A DNA stretch of 64,000 nucleotides from assembly GCA_035578905.1 (NCBI GenBank), contig JAQJVL010001182.1:62001-126000 (forward strand), given 5' to 3'. Both the position numbers and the translations under genes were made by a program. The notes below the pieces were generated by a model that saw nothing but the letters and a program-made list of their open reading frames with translations, was not told the origin of the DNA and did not search any database. Source of the stretch: Stictocephala bisonia (taxonomy: Eukaryota > Arthropoda > Insecta > Hemiptera > Membracidae). Positions 34,130-46,879 of this stretch are shown here, piece after piece (the stretch's first letter is position 1; each line of letters begins with the position of its first letter).

Positions 34130-34475
34130 TTCATTTTATTCAATTTATTTTTCTTTAACAGCTGTTAATCAAATTAATCGATCAATTAACATAACCCCAT
34201 AAGAATACAATGGGAATTTTGGAGGCAAGTGGGACGGAGTCCTGAGATCGGAAAACAAAATCCTCTAGGGACCAAGAGGTACAACATTTCAAGTCGATTG
34301 GACGTATAGTTTTGGAGAAATCGTGATGAATGGTAAATGGCTTTTATATAATGTAAAGTATATATAATATACTAGGGGACGCCCCTGCACACTTCGCGTG
34401 CGAATTCCGACTCTTGCTGTGCGAGATACACCTCGGCCTTCGGCATGTCCCTTCAGGACGGTGCTCACGTGGTTA
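34130..34475. repeat. Dispersed repeat module pair, copy 1
   Basis: Module A: AACAGCTGTTAATCAAATTA to GAATTTTGGAGG (34160-34225), continuing to AAATCGTGATGAATGG. Module B: ACTAGGGGACGCCCCTGCAC, CTTCGCGTGC, then CGGCCTTCGGCATGTC (34370-34452). The same two modules occur at 62860-63240 in the same orientation but with B before A. An AT run lies between A and B. Probably an RTE- or Helitron-type family, class unresolved. Confidence 0.6.
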
Positions 34476-35761
34476 GTTGAGTGCAAGATGTTTATCTTTT
34501 TTCTGACTTTCTTTAGTTGTAATACTCAGTTCATATGAAAAGGTTTAATATGGTATATGGTAGAACAAAGTAGTCATTGTAGTTGATTCATAGCACATAT
34601 GAGATTGGCTTGGGTAAACAGCTTCAGGAACGATTGGATTGGTTGATTGTACTGAGTGACACTTAGGCTTAACCTAACTAACTGGGTTACTTCGGTTGGT
34701 CTAGATTCTAGAAGAGTCGATGTCATTGAAACAGTAGGCCTACGTATATAGAATCGTTATCTTCATAATCTGAAAGAAGCGTTACTTCTTGTTTTAGACA
34801 TTCTGTTATAGGCTTACCAAACAGAAGCAGATGGTGTTCACCAACAAACAGTTGCTGACTCGCCTATATCAAGCCGTTTGAAAGCTCCCACTTCATATCA
34901 CAGGTTAGATTTAGAAAGACAGGCTTTTTATGCATGACATATAACTTTCAAACAACTTCATCATATACAACTGTAAAGTTTTTATTTATTACATCAATGT
35001 AGCTCACCCATCACCCGCCAGCGGTAGTCCAAATAGTCAGCAGCCCACTTCAGTCCTTCCAAAAGGCCAAACTATAAGTATTGGAGGGGGAAAGGGACTT
35101 GTTAGGTTTCAAACTAAAGGTTATGTTTTGTAATTAACATTTAACCTAATGAACACAATATGTGCTCAGCTAGAGTGAGAAGGAGCGGGTCATCTGAGAC
35201 AAAGAATCTTACGCCTTGCGTAACGATCCTGTTGAACTGTATCTTGGGACACAGTACGGAGCGTTTTCAGCATCTACTATAGCAAGTTTCTATATAAGGT
35301 CTTACAAGTTTGTGTTAGTTCACTGTGACACAATCTGAACCTAATTACAGTGTTGCCACAACTACTAATTGTTTGCTGCAGTGTTTACACAACTGAACTG
35401 ATCTGCTATATCACAAATTTTAAATGATTATTTACCAAAACAAGTGATTACATAATTAAATACTGATGTAACATATACTCTTTATTATATTTACTTACAA
35501 ACAAATATTAAATACAGTAATAGGAATATTTTTGTGTCAGTAATTTGGTTACAAATGGGCCGGACAGTAAGCAATGAATACATATCTTTAAGAAGCGAAA
35601 AGAGATAGGGAAATTTTCAGACTTTCTGTAGCAGACGATACGAGCTTATAGCTGCTGCCAATACGCAGCACTGTTTGTCCGCCGTTTCCTGTCTCTCATG
35701 GCAATTTGTAATCTTCCCTCTTGGGTGCTGCGCGATAAGCTCGAACAAGCGGCGCCCGTGC
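34476..35761. other. No gene seen
   Basis: Mixed composition. No coding frame or repeat that I recognise. Confidence 0.45.
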
Positions 35762-35860
35762 CCAGGGCCGGTTTAAAGGGGTAAGCAAAGTACGCGACCA
35801 GGGTAAACAAGGGCGCCAGGAAAAAGGGGCGCTGAAAGCTCAGTATTAAACTAGGAGACC
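35762..35860. mobile_element. hAT-like transposon end remnant
   Basis: CCCAGGGCCGGTTTAAAGGG, AAGTACGCGACCAGGG, AAGGGCGCCAGGAAAAAGGG and GCGCTGAAAG are the kind of string found at one end of hAT elements with CAGGGCCGG termini. No matching inverted end is visible nearby, so it is a broken end. This rests on recalled resemblance. Confidence 0.5.
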
Positions 35861-36734
35861 AACAAAATATCGTAATCTGAAGTAGGAGAAAGTGATTATA
35901 ACAAAAATATCATGTGTTGAAAATATACCAAAGGTTAGTGGCTGATCTAAAGTTTGAGTGTTGACTCACTCTGCCAAATTCATATTGTAGGATTGTTGGA
36001 ACCCCGTAGGCATACGTATACCACACTACTGTTGACTGTTACTGTTATTCTCAAACTGGCGTGAAATCTTACTACAGAAGGATTTGCTCCCTTACTACAG
36101 GCTGATATTAGTTCCCTTAGGCACCGTGGAATAACGCAGCGCTTGTGATGTTCTCATTGTGAATAACGCTCGACAATACGTCGTCTGCTACCGTTTATTA
36201 ATTTCCAATTCCTTGCACCAATTTGTAGCAGATACAATTCAATTACAAATTCAAGATATATATTGAAACCTACAAAATCCTACACAAGAAGAAACTCAGT
36301 CAACCACCATGCATTAATTAATGTGCTATTGTTGCTTGTAATTACAAATTTGCCAATAGGAATTATTGTAAACTCAACAACCATGTTTGGTTTACTAATG
36401 CTTACAAAATAACAAATGTTGCTTTTATGTTACGCATATTTATATTAGATTAGTTAGTTCAAACCATTTCTTGTAATCACCTTCTGGAGTTTTATAAATG
36501 GTGGTTTGATTTTAAAAAAACATTTCTAATGCGTGAATTATTAGGCCTGTTAGTTTAAAATTTTAAATAAAATTGTGCATTTCTACTAAAATTCGAATAA
36601 TGATTGATCTCAGAGAGTGAGTGATAATATGTAAACAGAAACAGCCTGGTAAATTATATTCGCAGTGTAGTGTTTGTAAATAAGTATCCTATCTATAGGC
36701 CTACATTATTTACTTTTCGTCAATGTGTATTCAA
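35861..36734. other. No gene seen
   Basis: AT-rich, with no supported gene. Confidence 0.45.
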
Positions 36735-37156
36735 TTGTACAACAGTGTTTTCAGACCACCCGTGCAGTGTCTATTGCAGCCAAACGAACTGAGCTGCATA
36801 GGGCCTAATTTGTACAACAGTGTTTTCAGACCACCCGTGCAGTGTCTATTGCAGCCAAACGAACTGAGCTGCATAGGGCCTAATTTGTACAACAGTGTTT
36901 TCAGACCACCCGTGCAGTGTCTATTGCAGCCAAACGAACTGAGCTGCATAGGGCCTAATTTGTACAACAGTGTTTTCAGACCACCCGTGCAGTGTCTATT
37001 GCAGCCAAACGAACTGAGCTGCATAGGGCCTAATTTGTACAACAGTGTTTTCAGACCACCCGTGCAGTGTCTATTGCAGCCAAACGAACTGAGCTTCATA
37101 GGGCCTAATTTGTACAACAGTGTTTTCAGACCACCCGTGCAGTGTCTATTGCAGGG
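36735..37156. repeat. Homogeneous 75-bp tandem array, 5.6 copies
   Basis: Units start TTGTACAACAGTGTTTTCAG at 36735, 36810, 36885, 36960, 37035 and 37110; the last is cut at GCAGGGCCTAATTTGC. Apart from the junction with flanking sequence, the only difference I see is G to T in GAGCTGCAT of the fifth unit. The period is 25 codons, so 146-150-codon frames exist on both strands. They are artefacts of periodicity. Confidence 0.97.
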
Positions 37157-38599
37157 CCTAATTTGCTTCAACTGAAACCCCTTATTTTTTAGACCATAGA
37201 ATTAAGTAAAAATATTTGTATCCCAAAAAAACATAGAAGTGGAAAGGTAGTTTTTTTTGTTGAACTTTTTCAAATAGGAACATAGGTTGTTTTACACCTC
37301 ATTTTTAAGGTTTTAAAGCCTTATTAATTTTACATACAAAATTTCCTATTAGTCTTACCTAACCCCTAGGGGCAGGATGGCCCAAAATACAAAAAACTTT
37401 GTTTTATTAAGTTGATGTTACTATAATTCTTCTATACATCACAAGTATGGATGTACATTTTATCCAATACTACCAATGAGATGTCATTTCAATTAACAAT
37501 ACAATTGGGCTCTTATCTCCCCATCTTCAAAGTTTAAAAAATCGTTAAAATTTTGATAAAGAATAATTACTGTAAGTAAAAATTTTCAAATAGGACCCTA
37601 TGCCATGTAGCACGTCAAATTATAAAACTTTGAAAATAAAAACAATTTTATCTATAGTATTTATCACTCTTTTGTGGTTTTTAAATTGCTGACGAAACCC
37701 AATTTTTTACTATGAAAATGGGGTTAGGTATAACATTTTTTAACATCAAACTAAGTTATATCATGCTGCATATAAAATTAAAGGTGTATAAAAATTAAAC
37801 ATTATTTGTATTTAATGTTTTGCAATTACTTGTTCATTACTGTTTTCAAATGGCAAACAATTTTTTTTACTTTTCCTTAGTTTTATCTGTATTTTAGTTG
37901 TTGCTTGTTTTCAGTTTTTCCTTTAATTTACGAGTAAATAAATCGTTGAATTTCTTGTAAGCTGACTTGTGTTGTATTTATTGATTTTTAACACCTTTTC
38001 AGTTTTGATTTTTTTGTTATATATAATTGAGTTTTAAGGTGTAACAGTATTAAAATTCAAAATATAAGTAAAGTCAATCCTGATATTTGAGTCTCAATTC
38101 TTATTCCTTAGTATTTGTATTTATTTTACTTGTACTTGCATAAATTTATATCCAGAGAGAATGTCACCTATCACTCAGGTTTTTTATGGGGGGGGAGGCA
38201 ATGTTGTTAGATTACACTGCGCCAAGATAGCAAAATTAGAAAAAAAGAAGTCTGACTTTTTAACATTGTATTTTCGCTTCTTACAGAGATGGGTATTCAT
38301 TGCAATAAGCGACGTGCGCATAATATTTAGCGCATGTTGGGGTGCCGTCAGCAGAGGGGAATCTTTGGCCTGCTGAGCTGCCTTACTTCATGGGTGTGAA
38401 TAACTTCTGTAACAGTATTTATTGGAAGCAGGTTTAACTGTAAATGTTTGTTTGATTGCTAGTTATTATTATTGTTCACATTATTATTTATTGTGTTATT
38501 GCTATTATCAATTGTTATTTGAATACTAAATACTTATAACTTAATTAATCGTTCTAAGCTTGATTCGTCGGTGATAATCAAAACAACCGATGGTCATTG
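37157..38599. other. No gene seen; very AT-rich
   Basis: Long A- and T-tracts and no coding region. A slightly GC-richer piece at 38330-38395 has no recognisable content. Confidence 0.5.
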
Positions 38600-38765
38600 C
38601 TGATAATGACGTAATGGGCGGAGCTTGCCACTGCGCCGACAACACGCAGCCTTCTGTCATCCTGGTTGCCATGACAATTTTTAAACGGAATTACACAGTG
38701 GGGTAAGAGTAGTTCTCTATCTCGCATTCACCACGCAGTGCGTTCAGTAAGTCGTTTTCTAAACG
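38600..38765. promoter_or_regulatory. Candidate promoter-like GC island
   Basis: ATGACGTAATGGGCGGAGC (38606-38624) combines an ATF/CRE-like TGACGTAA with a GC-box-like GGGCGG. About 110 bp on is GTTCAGTAAG (38745), which contains the arthropod initiator core TCAGT. Surrounding CpG content is higher than in the flanks. No coding sequence follows on the plus strand, so the identity of any transcript is open. Confidence 0.25.
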
Positions 38766-40904
38766 GCATGGCTAAAGTATTAGCGATCCACTACTGGGCC
38801 CCAAAGCAGCTGATAATTTCAGACGCAAAATTCAGTGAGAAATCAATCTGTACGTCTACATAAAATCACTGGTAACAAACACTAGCTTAGAAATGTGCAA
38901 TCCCAAGTTTGATTAAATTGAACGGAAAGTGGACCCCTCTCTAATTAAGAGAGGTTCGCACGAAAGATTCACTTGTAAAACTTATTTTTGTTCGGTTAAT
39001 TAGAGACAAACTGGATCATCCTAGATAAAACTAAACAAGCAATATAAAAAGAGCTTTTTAATTGTTTGTCTCAATTGGAAATCGATTGGCTTAAAGATCA
39101 GGATCATTGTAAAGCATTATTAAAGTTTCTCTAAGATAAAAACACATTCTTTTAACTGCATTACATCAATTATGACCCTGTTTTTATTGTTTATTTATTT
39201 AAATGGATTGCAAATTTGTAAGTATAAAAATTACCATTTATACTAACAAATGAAATTAAAGAAAAAAAAAAACAAAATAAATCTTAAAATTTTGTCTTTG
39301 CATAGCATTACATTTTTCATTTAATCTGACATGTGCCAATTCCAGGTATGTGAACAAATTTCATATGTACAATTAACTTCATAAGTGTTTTTTGCTGAAG
39401 TAAAATCAACAATCAATGAAAAGATAAAAATGCTGAGAAAATATGCATCATAATAAACACAATGTATTACAAAAATCATTTTTGCATTAATTTTCTTATT
39501 GTAACCTAAATTGTATGAGTAATCAAATGTTGTTCTTCAAAGGAAACAATTTTCATTTATGATTTAGAATAATTTACAAGTTATCAGTTCTTTGATTTTG
39601 GATGGACGAGTAAATAAAATTTTATAAATTTAAGTACTATGATGATCTTTGGAGTATAGAAAAACACACACCACTGTTGGCAAATTACATTTTCTGTTAT
39701 GTTACATATACATACCATTTTAAAATGCAAGAAAACGTGAAACTAATGTCATTTCACATAGACAAACAATGTTATGTTACATCACATGATTAAATGAAAC
39801 ATTGTTGGTAACTACTTAAAGGCGTTTTTTGAACATTGCCAATAATATTATTTTGAAAATCAAAATTACTTTTGGAAAATAATAAATCCAGGAAAATGAA
39901 ATTTGGAAAAAGGATATTGTGGTACTGAAATTTGTCTAGATTAAGAGAAAATGTTTTTATAATCATTAGATATATTAACAATAAGAAACTCATGTATTTT
40001 GTCATCTCATTATTATGATTAAGATATGCACAATTATTGAATGCATTTGTTTAGCACAATTATTTATTAAAGCACCCACGCGATAAGTTTAGACAAATTT
40101 GTTTCAGTAATCTGCTTCAAAGGAAAAAACGCTAAATTTTCCACAAAGTTTGTGTGGTTAGAGTTAGAGCAACAATACACAAACATAATTTATTGCATAA
40201 AACATAATTTCTCAACTATTCTGAGAAAAAATATTTTAAAAACATTTCAAGGAGGAATAGAGGAATTTTAGTTTGATTAAGATAAGAGGAGCTACTCTAA
40301 TTACAATGAGTAATACAACAATTTAGATAATTATGTTAAATTTCCATTCATAAAAAGTAATAATTTATGGCTGTAATACTACGTTATTTATAGTAATATT
40401 ACACCAGGAATATCTTTTAACAATGAACCAATTTCACAACATTCTATTATTAGTAAAACTCTAGAATAATAACTGCCAAACCAATTTTAAAATATTTGTT
40501 TATGGAATTGCTAGTTGTTTCTTGTTTATTAACATGTGTTCACAAATTGTATTCTGCAGAATACAATAATGGTTGTTATTGAAGAAGTGTAAAAAATTAT
40601 TTTATTCAACCCTTTCGAATTCAATAGTCCATGTTGAACATGAATCTGAAAAAAAAACCTATTTACACATAATTATAAAAAAAAAAAACAAATTAACTTG
40701 GAGAATATTGTGAACTACCGCTGATTGTGTGCTGACTTTATAGATTCATTTATAACCTTTTAAAAATTAACCTCTAAATAAGATTTGAATTTATTTTGGC
40801 CAGGAGTGGCCTATGGATTATAATTAATTTCAAATTCAATATCAAATGTTTCATTATCTCCAAAAATTTTTATTTAGTTGTAAGACAAATAAATCACGGT
40901 TTAA
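38766..40904. other. AT-rich, little recognisable repeat content
   Basis: No coding frame longer than about 70 codons and no tandem array. This and the segment to 45845 form the long 3' flank of Jun. Confidence 0.5.
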
Positions 40905-41062
40905 GGCCCGGCCTCCACTTGTGATTTTTAGTCGTGCGATAATTAAGTCACAAAATTAGAACCTACTATTTTAAATACAGACGACTACGATTTAAATGAT
41001 GAAACATGGTACTATTTTCACTGCCACTGTCGCAGAAAGAAATTGCAAGTGGAGGCTGTGTC
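40905..41062. mobile_element. 158-bp MITE with TAA target duplication
   Basis: Left GGCCCGGCCTCCACTTG and right CAAGTGGAGGCTGTGTC are inverted repeats matching at 14 of 17 positions. They are directly flanked by TAA on both sides (40902-40904 and 41063-41065). A 3-bp T(W)A duplication and G-rich end fit the PIF/Harbinger superfamily. No coding capacity. Confidence 0.8.
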
Positions 41063-44000
41063 TAAGAGTTTTGGTTTAGAAATGTGGACTGAATCTCAAA
41101 ACCAGTTCCGAGTTTCTATACAACTGTATTTCTGGCAAACAAATGTGTGAATCTGTAGACCTACTTGTTAGCTGTTTCGTAGTTTCAAGTGGTGAATTAT
41201 TTTAAGCTTAATCAACAAATTCAACTGTTTCATATTCAAGTTGTGCAGCTTTTTCATAGGAAATAATTACAATAGCGAAATGATATAAAATGCATAACCT
41301 TAAGCTGTACAGAATAATTTTTCCTATCTTTTCTCATGACAAATTTTCTCTCCCTACTTCCGACAGAATTATTTGGCACAGCTTAAAGCCGCTTTTATAA
41401 AGAGTAAAACAAATATTTTGAACATTGCTATAGTATATTCAGGAGCTTTACCTGATTCTCTTGTAAAAATCCTTTTTATTTGTGGTGAATCATCAACTGA
41501 GAAATAAACTTATGTTGACAGTAAAGTGTACATCGGATAAAAAATAAGAATTCTGAAAGATTAAATAATACTCGTGGTTTATTTCTTTGATTAGAAACAT
41601 ATCCTAAAAATGTACATAAAAATATTTAAACTATACTTAGTCACAAAAGATCACAATAGTATTCCAATTCATTGCAACATGCTTCATATTATTGAGTAAC
41701 TTGATAATATACTAATAATCTAGAGTATAAAAATAGAAATAGGTTCAAACTAATTAGTATAGTATAAACACACTAATACCAATCATTACAAAATTTACAT
41801 GGTATACCGGATCAAAAATTTAAAAGGCACATACAGTATTTTGTCACGTAGACATACCCACAAGTTCTGAATGTAACAATGTGTATGCCATGGATAAGAC
41901 AATCAATAACAGGCTTAAACGAAAACATGAAAAAATCTATATATTAACACGAAAACATTTTACAATATTGCTAATTGAAAAGCAGACCTTTCTTCTTTTT
42001 CTTACATTAAAGTACGATACTATAAATTAGTCTTTGAGCAGGTTTCTAAATGACCAATGATTATCAATGTTTTAATTATTATGACACCTAAAGAATATTG
42101 GCTGTGATTTAAGCTAAATTACTTTCATGAAAAACTGCAATTCAAACCTAGCAAAAACATTTTTACGCACAAATAATAAAGCCATTTGTGCACAGTTGGT
42201 TGTAAATCCTTAAAACCTATTATTTAGAAAAATAAAAAGTAAAGAAAAGCCTAGTAGAAAGACAAGCAATAAAAAGCAAGATAATGATTACATATAAAAT
42301 GTTGCGTGTAATTTAATGGTGACCAGAAAAAATATGGTATTTTATAAATGGCCTCAAAACACGCCTTACTTGCTAGTTCTTAATTAGAACATATTGGGAA
42401 TGTACAAAGAAGTATTTATTTAACGATTTTAAATAATCATAAAACCTATTTAAAACTACCTTAAAACATACATAATACAATCACAGTTCTGATCAAAGGC
42501 ACAAGTAATGTACAAGGATTCAGTACAATGAATTTTTTTAAAAGCTTAAAAATGCCAAACAAGAAAAATAATGGTAACAAATGTTTTTGGCTTATAAATT
42601 AAAATTACTTTTTTTAAAGAAATTACAGATTAAAAATTTTTGAAAATATTCTTTAATGTGTGAATTAAAATATAGAGAAACGATTCACTGATCCTTATAT
42701 TCATAAATGTGCCTTTAGACATTTAATTAATTCAACTATATACAATATATTATCCACTATATTAGCACTAAGGAATTCAATACTTCAAGCTGGTTAACTG
42801 CTAATTAAACCCATAGATGTGAATAGTTTAGTATGGTTTATTACTTGGTGATTGTTACTAAAATTGAACAAGCCGGAGTTTCACATTTTAATCGAAATGA
42901 ATACATACAAAAACTATGGATACTAGGCCTGTATTAAAAACTAATGGTGCACTGGTGATTATGTATACAGTAATTATAAAGCAGTTAATATAAATTTTTT
43001 GCCTATTTCATCTGCTAAACATATATTTAGCATTATTTTCATAGGTATTTGAACTGCCCTTATAAAGCTGCAATGCTGGTCTTTTCTCTAATGCCTACCA
43101 AATATTTTATTTAAAAAAGTCATGCCATGTAAGAAATCTATAAGATTACTAAGCATATGTTTGAACAGAGAAAATTTGGTCCTTCATACTAGTTTAGGAA
43201 ACGGGCATTTAAGCTTGAAACATCTTATTTTTAAACTAAAATATCTAAAAAATTTCAAAATGTTTATCAAGTTAATATTTGGAATTGGTTGTACAATAAG
43301 GGGTCCTTTATAAAAGTTTAAATATACTGTACACTATATTGAATATCTGCCCAGACAGTAACAGTTCATGTTAACCTAAATGAAAGGATTTTGATTGGGG
43401 AAGACTTTTATAATTGGGCCTAACACATATAAATCAATGGATATTCAATATTTTCATGATAATCCAATTATTTTACTACAATTTCATTAATATGTATAAA
43501 AAAAGAAAAAATTAAAAATATTACATTGAAATTTGAATACCTTATAACCTACGATTACATGATACTGGCCAATTTTTACAGGACTAAAGAATCTACTAAC
43601 AATAAGACAAATTTCCCAATATTTATCCAGGGGACAGGCAACCGAATTTAATACAAATTTCTAATTTTTATTAGGTTATGGTTGGGCCGTGTTAGAATTA
43701 GTTTTAACTTAGTCCTTCTATGCAGTTATGAACAGTAAAAAAGAAGTGATTTATTTAATTTCATTTAACATAATTAATGTATATGTCATTGTTGATGACA
43801 ATAACATGACAACCTGAAACGATCAGGAAATGCAGAATGTAAGCAAAACTATACTAGCTTTATTAGTTCAAGAAATTACTAAATACATTTTCAAATAGCC
43901 TTAATTTGTTTACAGAAATGTTGAATTGTATATACTAATACACAATTGACTGACAATCATTTGTTGATTGACATTTTATCCTACATGGTCAGGCTAAAGG

Positions 44001-45845
44001 GTTCATTGCACCCATGTAACTTGTAGTGATTTTCTGACCTAAAAAATTAGATACTTTATTGACACCTACAGGTTTAGATGTATAAAATTATTAAAGACAA
44101 GCTGAAAAGCATTAGCCATCCTGTATTCAATAAACACGATTGATGGATTGGATTATTGGTACTTTGCAGAACACCTTTAAAAAAAATCAGTTATTCTAAG
44201 GACTGCCTATCCAGTATTTTGGTTTTATTTAATTTTAATACAAAGAAAAGAAATAACATAATATAATAGCTTATTTTTGCCATCTTGAAATTGATATTGT
44301 TTTAACAAAATGGTGTAACCATTGGAAATAAATAAAAATTAGCAGTTTTCAAAGCAAGTAAAATCAGCAATAATTTATTTTCTAGATAGGCCTAAATGCG
44401 TTTTAAGACTAATCCTTCAAATCTAAAAATGCTGAATACAAAAAACGCAAATTACAGCAGAACATCACTTCTAACAAATTGGAATTTTTATAGAAGTGTA
44501 AATTCTACCAGCACCTTATCATGAACATTGGCAGCAGTAAAGCAGTTCATTGCAAACCCTTAGCTAGCATATGAGGAAAAACTTCTATGTGCAGAATAAC
44601 AGTTTTGTTGTTTGTAAATAAAGATAAGCTACACTAGGATTACTGATTCTACGTGTACAGTACTGACTATGGTAAGTACTATGGGTTTTAAATCAGAAAT
44701 TTATAATGGCACTGTTAAATATCAGGCTGCTTAAAAATAACTGCCCAATACATTCATATAAATTTCATCAGAGCAAAAATCTGCATCTAAAACAAGATGA
44801 AGCCTCTATTAGGCTACAAGAAACATCTTACATTCGATGAAACAAAAGTAACTGACCTTGAGGTCATGACTAGATATTGTTTTGTAAACAAAATAAAATA
44901 TATACAAAAGCCATATGCAACCTAAAATTCAAGAATGGTTGGTTAACTTAGCTGTCTGAATCACTTATCTACTTTAAAATGTTTTAACTTAGAAGTTATC
45001 ATATGAAAAAGAATAAGCCTTTAAAAATAACTGCTGTACCACTGAAAAATGAATAATTATGAGCAGTTAACCAATACAATTGTCAATGAGATATTAAGGT
45101 GGCCGTTTCTCAAACTGCCAAGCTACCGGTGGGAAGTCGACAGCAATATTCTAGGCCTATAGGCTACGTGAAATGTTTACTGTCAGCGGGTTAAAATGTG
45201 CTGTTTCATTTCAACAGTATGGTTTTTACTTATTGTTATAATGAAAACTGTAAGATTAATAAAGGTGTATCATAAGTTGATATTATACGATTTTTATTTA
45301 AATTTGCAATGAATAACATGTTACGTTTAGCATATTTGCCAGCAACAAATTATAAAAATACTCCAATTTTTACAAAAACCAACTTATGGTCCACTGGTAG
45401 AATTCTTGAACTGTTAAATGAAACTATGTTACGATACAATCAATATTATGGACTGTATCAATGAAATAGAAACACATTTTGAGCTTTTTAAGAGGAGTGA
45501 AACGGCCTCCTTAACCAGTCAATTGATTCCACTATTGACTTTTAGACTGTATAGCATAGCAAAATACTTGAAGAAAACTTTCAGCTACTTTAGGCCAATA
45601 TTGACAAGTTCTTTATATTTTATAATTATCCTAATTATTGTTATGAAAATAAATTGCCTGAATTGAACTAGTCTAGAGAACTAGGTGGCACAAGTGGAAG
45701 AGAAATAAGGTTCACTACTCAACATATTGCTTTGATAATATGAGCTGATCTAGGCTGTTATTTGGTACACAATGCCAATTAATTTAATGCAGTTGATGAA
45801 CACTGAATAGACTAACCTAATTAGAGGTTTGTCAGATACCAAGAG
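41063..45845. other. Jun 3' flank; no other gene seen
   Basis: About 4.8 kb, very AT-rich, without tandem arrays or LINE remnants. Short frames (43122, 45418) have no support. Part is presumably Jun 3' UTR. On the minus strand the first AATAAA well placed after the stop is at about 45293-45298, but several others follow, so the transcript end is not determined. Confidence 0.5.
45290..45300 (-). terminator. Possible Jun polyadenylation signal
   Basis: TTTATT on the plus strand gives AATAAA on the transcript strand, roughly 550 bases after the Jun stop codon. Chosen by position only. AT-rich sequence makes AATAAA common here. Confidence 0.25.
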
Positions 45846-46685
45846 CTAACAAACATTTAAATGTGCAGAAGTAACTAAAATTTGGCAGCCGTTTTGCACA
45901 TGCTCCATAACTTGTTCTTTTAGTAAGCATACTTGTTCTTTTAACTTATGAACAACACCACTTAATTCACTGTTCTCACCTTTGAGCGCTTTAACTTTAT
46001 CTTCTAGTCGGGCAATTCTTTCCAACTTGCGGCGTCTACACTTTGAAGCAGCAACCCTATTTCTTTCCCTCTTCCTCTCCAACTTAAACCTCTCCTGACA
46101 CTCCATGTCAATAGGTGATAGGGGAGGGGTGGGTCCTAGGGGCACTGTCTGAGGTTCTTCTTTGACGGAAATGGGATCAGCTCCAAGCCCAAAGTGGTTA
46201 TGTAATGGATTTGAAGGAAACTGATTGTCAAGTGTCATGTAGGTGGCACCTGAGGAACTGCTGCTACTACTGCTTCTTGGTAGATCCACATGGTGTATCG
46301 CTCCTTGGCTTGAATCACTATTGGCTTGAAGTTCACTCAGTGCATCTTCAAAACCTCTAGAAAACATTTCTTGCTCCTGAGTTGCTACTTTAGGAAATAC
46401 GATAGACGGTGTTGGCGTTTGAAGACCTGTCTGAGACATTATCAATTTTTCAATTTCTGGAGTATTCATATTCAATTTCTTGTAATCAGGAGAAGACAAC
46501 ACTGGTGCATTCGTCACAGGAACTAGTTTCATTTTTTTCACTGCTGGTCCAGTGTTAAAGTTAAGATCTAAAGTCATACTCCGCTTCAAGTTGTTTACAT
46601 TGTCGCCACAAAACCGCTGTTGGAACGAATTATTGTCCTCATAAAAGGTGGTTTCCATCTTCGGAGCTCCAGCGTTTCGAACCAT
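45846..46685 (-). CDS. Jun (Jra): Jun, AP-1 bZIP transcription factor
   Basis: Nuclear DNA-binding protein of the AP-1 dimer, a target of JNK signalling. 279 residues, no intron, as in vertebrate JUN. The start is the ATG at 46685 (MVRNAGAPK); a frame extension to 46697 has only GTG. Residues 10-16 METTFYE match the c-Jun N terminus. The delta-like JNK-docking region is about 35-60 (SMTLDLNF...KKMKLVPV). Phospho-acceptor sites S65-P, T75-P, T90-P and T92-P correspond to the JNK sites of c-Jun. A run of eight serines lies at 138-145. PPLSPIDME at 187-195 is the conserved block before the DNA-binding domain. The basic region has [11 protein letters not shown] at 209-219, including the redox-type Cys216. 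The zipper leucines are 227, 234, 241, 248 and 255. All expected parts are intact, so it is probably functional. It is the best-supported gene here. Confidence 0.98.
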   Translation of the reverse strand: MVRNAGAPKMETTFYEDNNSFQQRFCGDNVNNLKRSMTLDLNFNTGPAVKKMKLVPVTNAPVLSSPDYKKLNMNTPEIEKLIMSQTGLQTPTPSIVFPKVATQEQEMFSRGFEDALSELQANSDSSQGAIHHVDLPRSSSSSSSSGATYMTLDNQFPSNPLHNHFGLGADPISVKEEPQTVPLGPTPPLSPIDMECQERFKLERKRERNRVAASKCRRRKLERIARLEDKVKALKGENSELSGVVHKLKEQVCLLKEQVMEHVQNGCQILVTSAHLNVC

Positions 46686-46860
46686 TGGTAGAAGCACTTA
46701 TTAATTGCTAAGCACACACATAACCAATCTCGGAAAACAAAAACAATACATACAACTGTAAACACTAAACAAGTCGTAAAGCAAAGAACTTAGAACTCAG
46801 ATTTCACAATACACCTCAGAGCCGGCTCACTGACCAAGACCAAATGTTCTCTGTTCTTGA
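46686..46860 (-). other. Jun 5' untranslated region / proximal flank
   Basis: AT-rich leader region between the start codon and the promoter motifs. No upstream ATG in the Jun frame is evident before a stop. The transcription start cannot be fixed from sequence. Confidence 0.4.
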
Positions 46861-46879
46861 CAAACATGCCTTTATCTCG

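Noticed and set aside
36723..37175. Long open frames on both strands
   Set aside because: Direct consequence of a 75-bp (25-codon) tandem repeat without stops. Both strands being open argues against coding.
46686..46697. Longer Jun start at 46697
   Set aside because: The codon there is GTG. The first ATG is at 46685, followed by the conserved METTFYE block.
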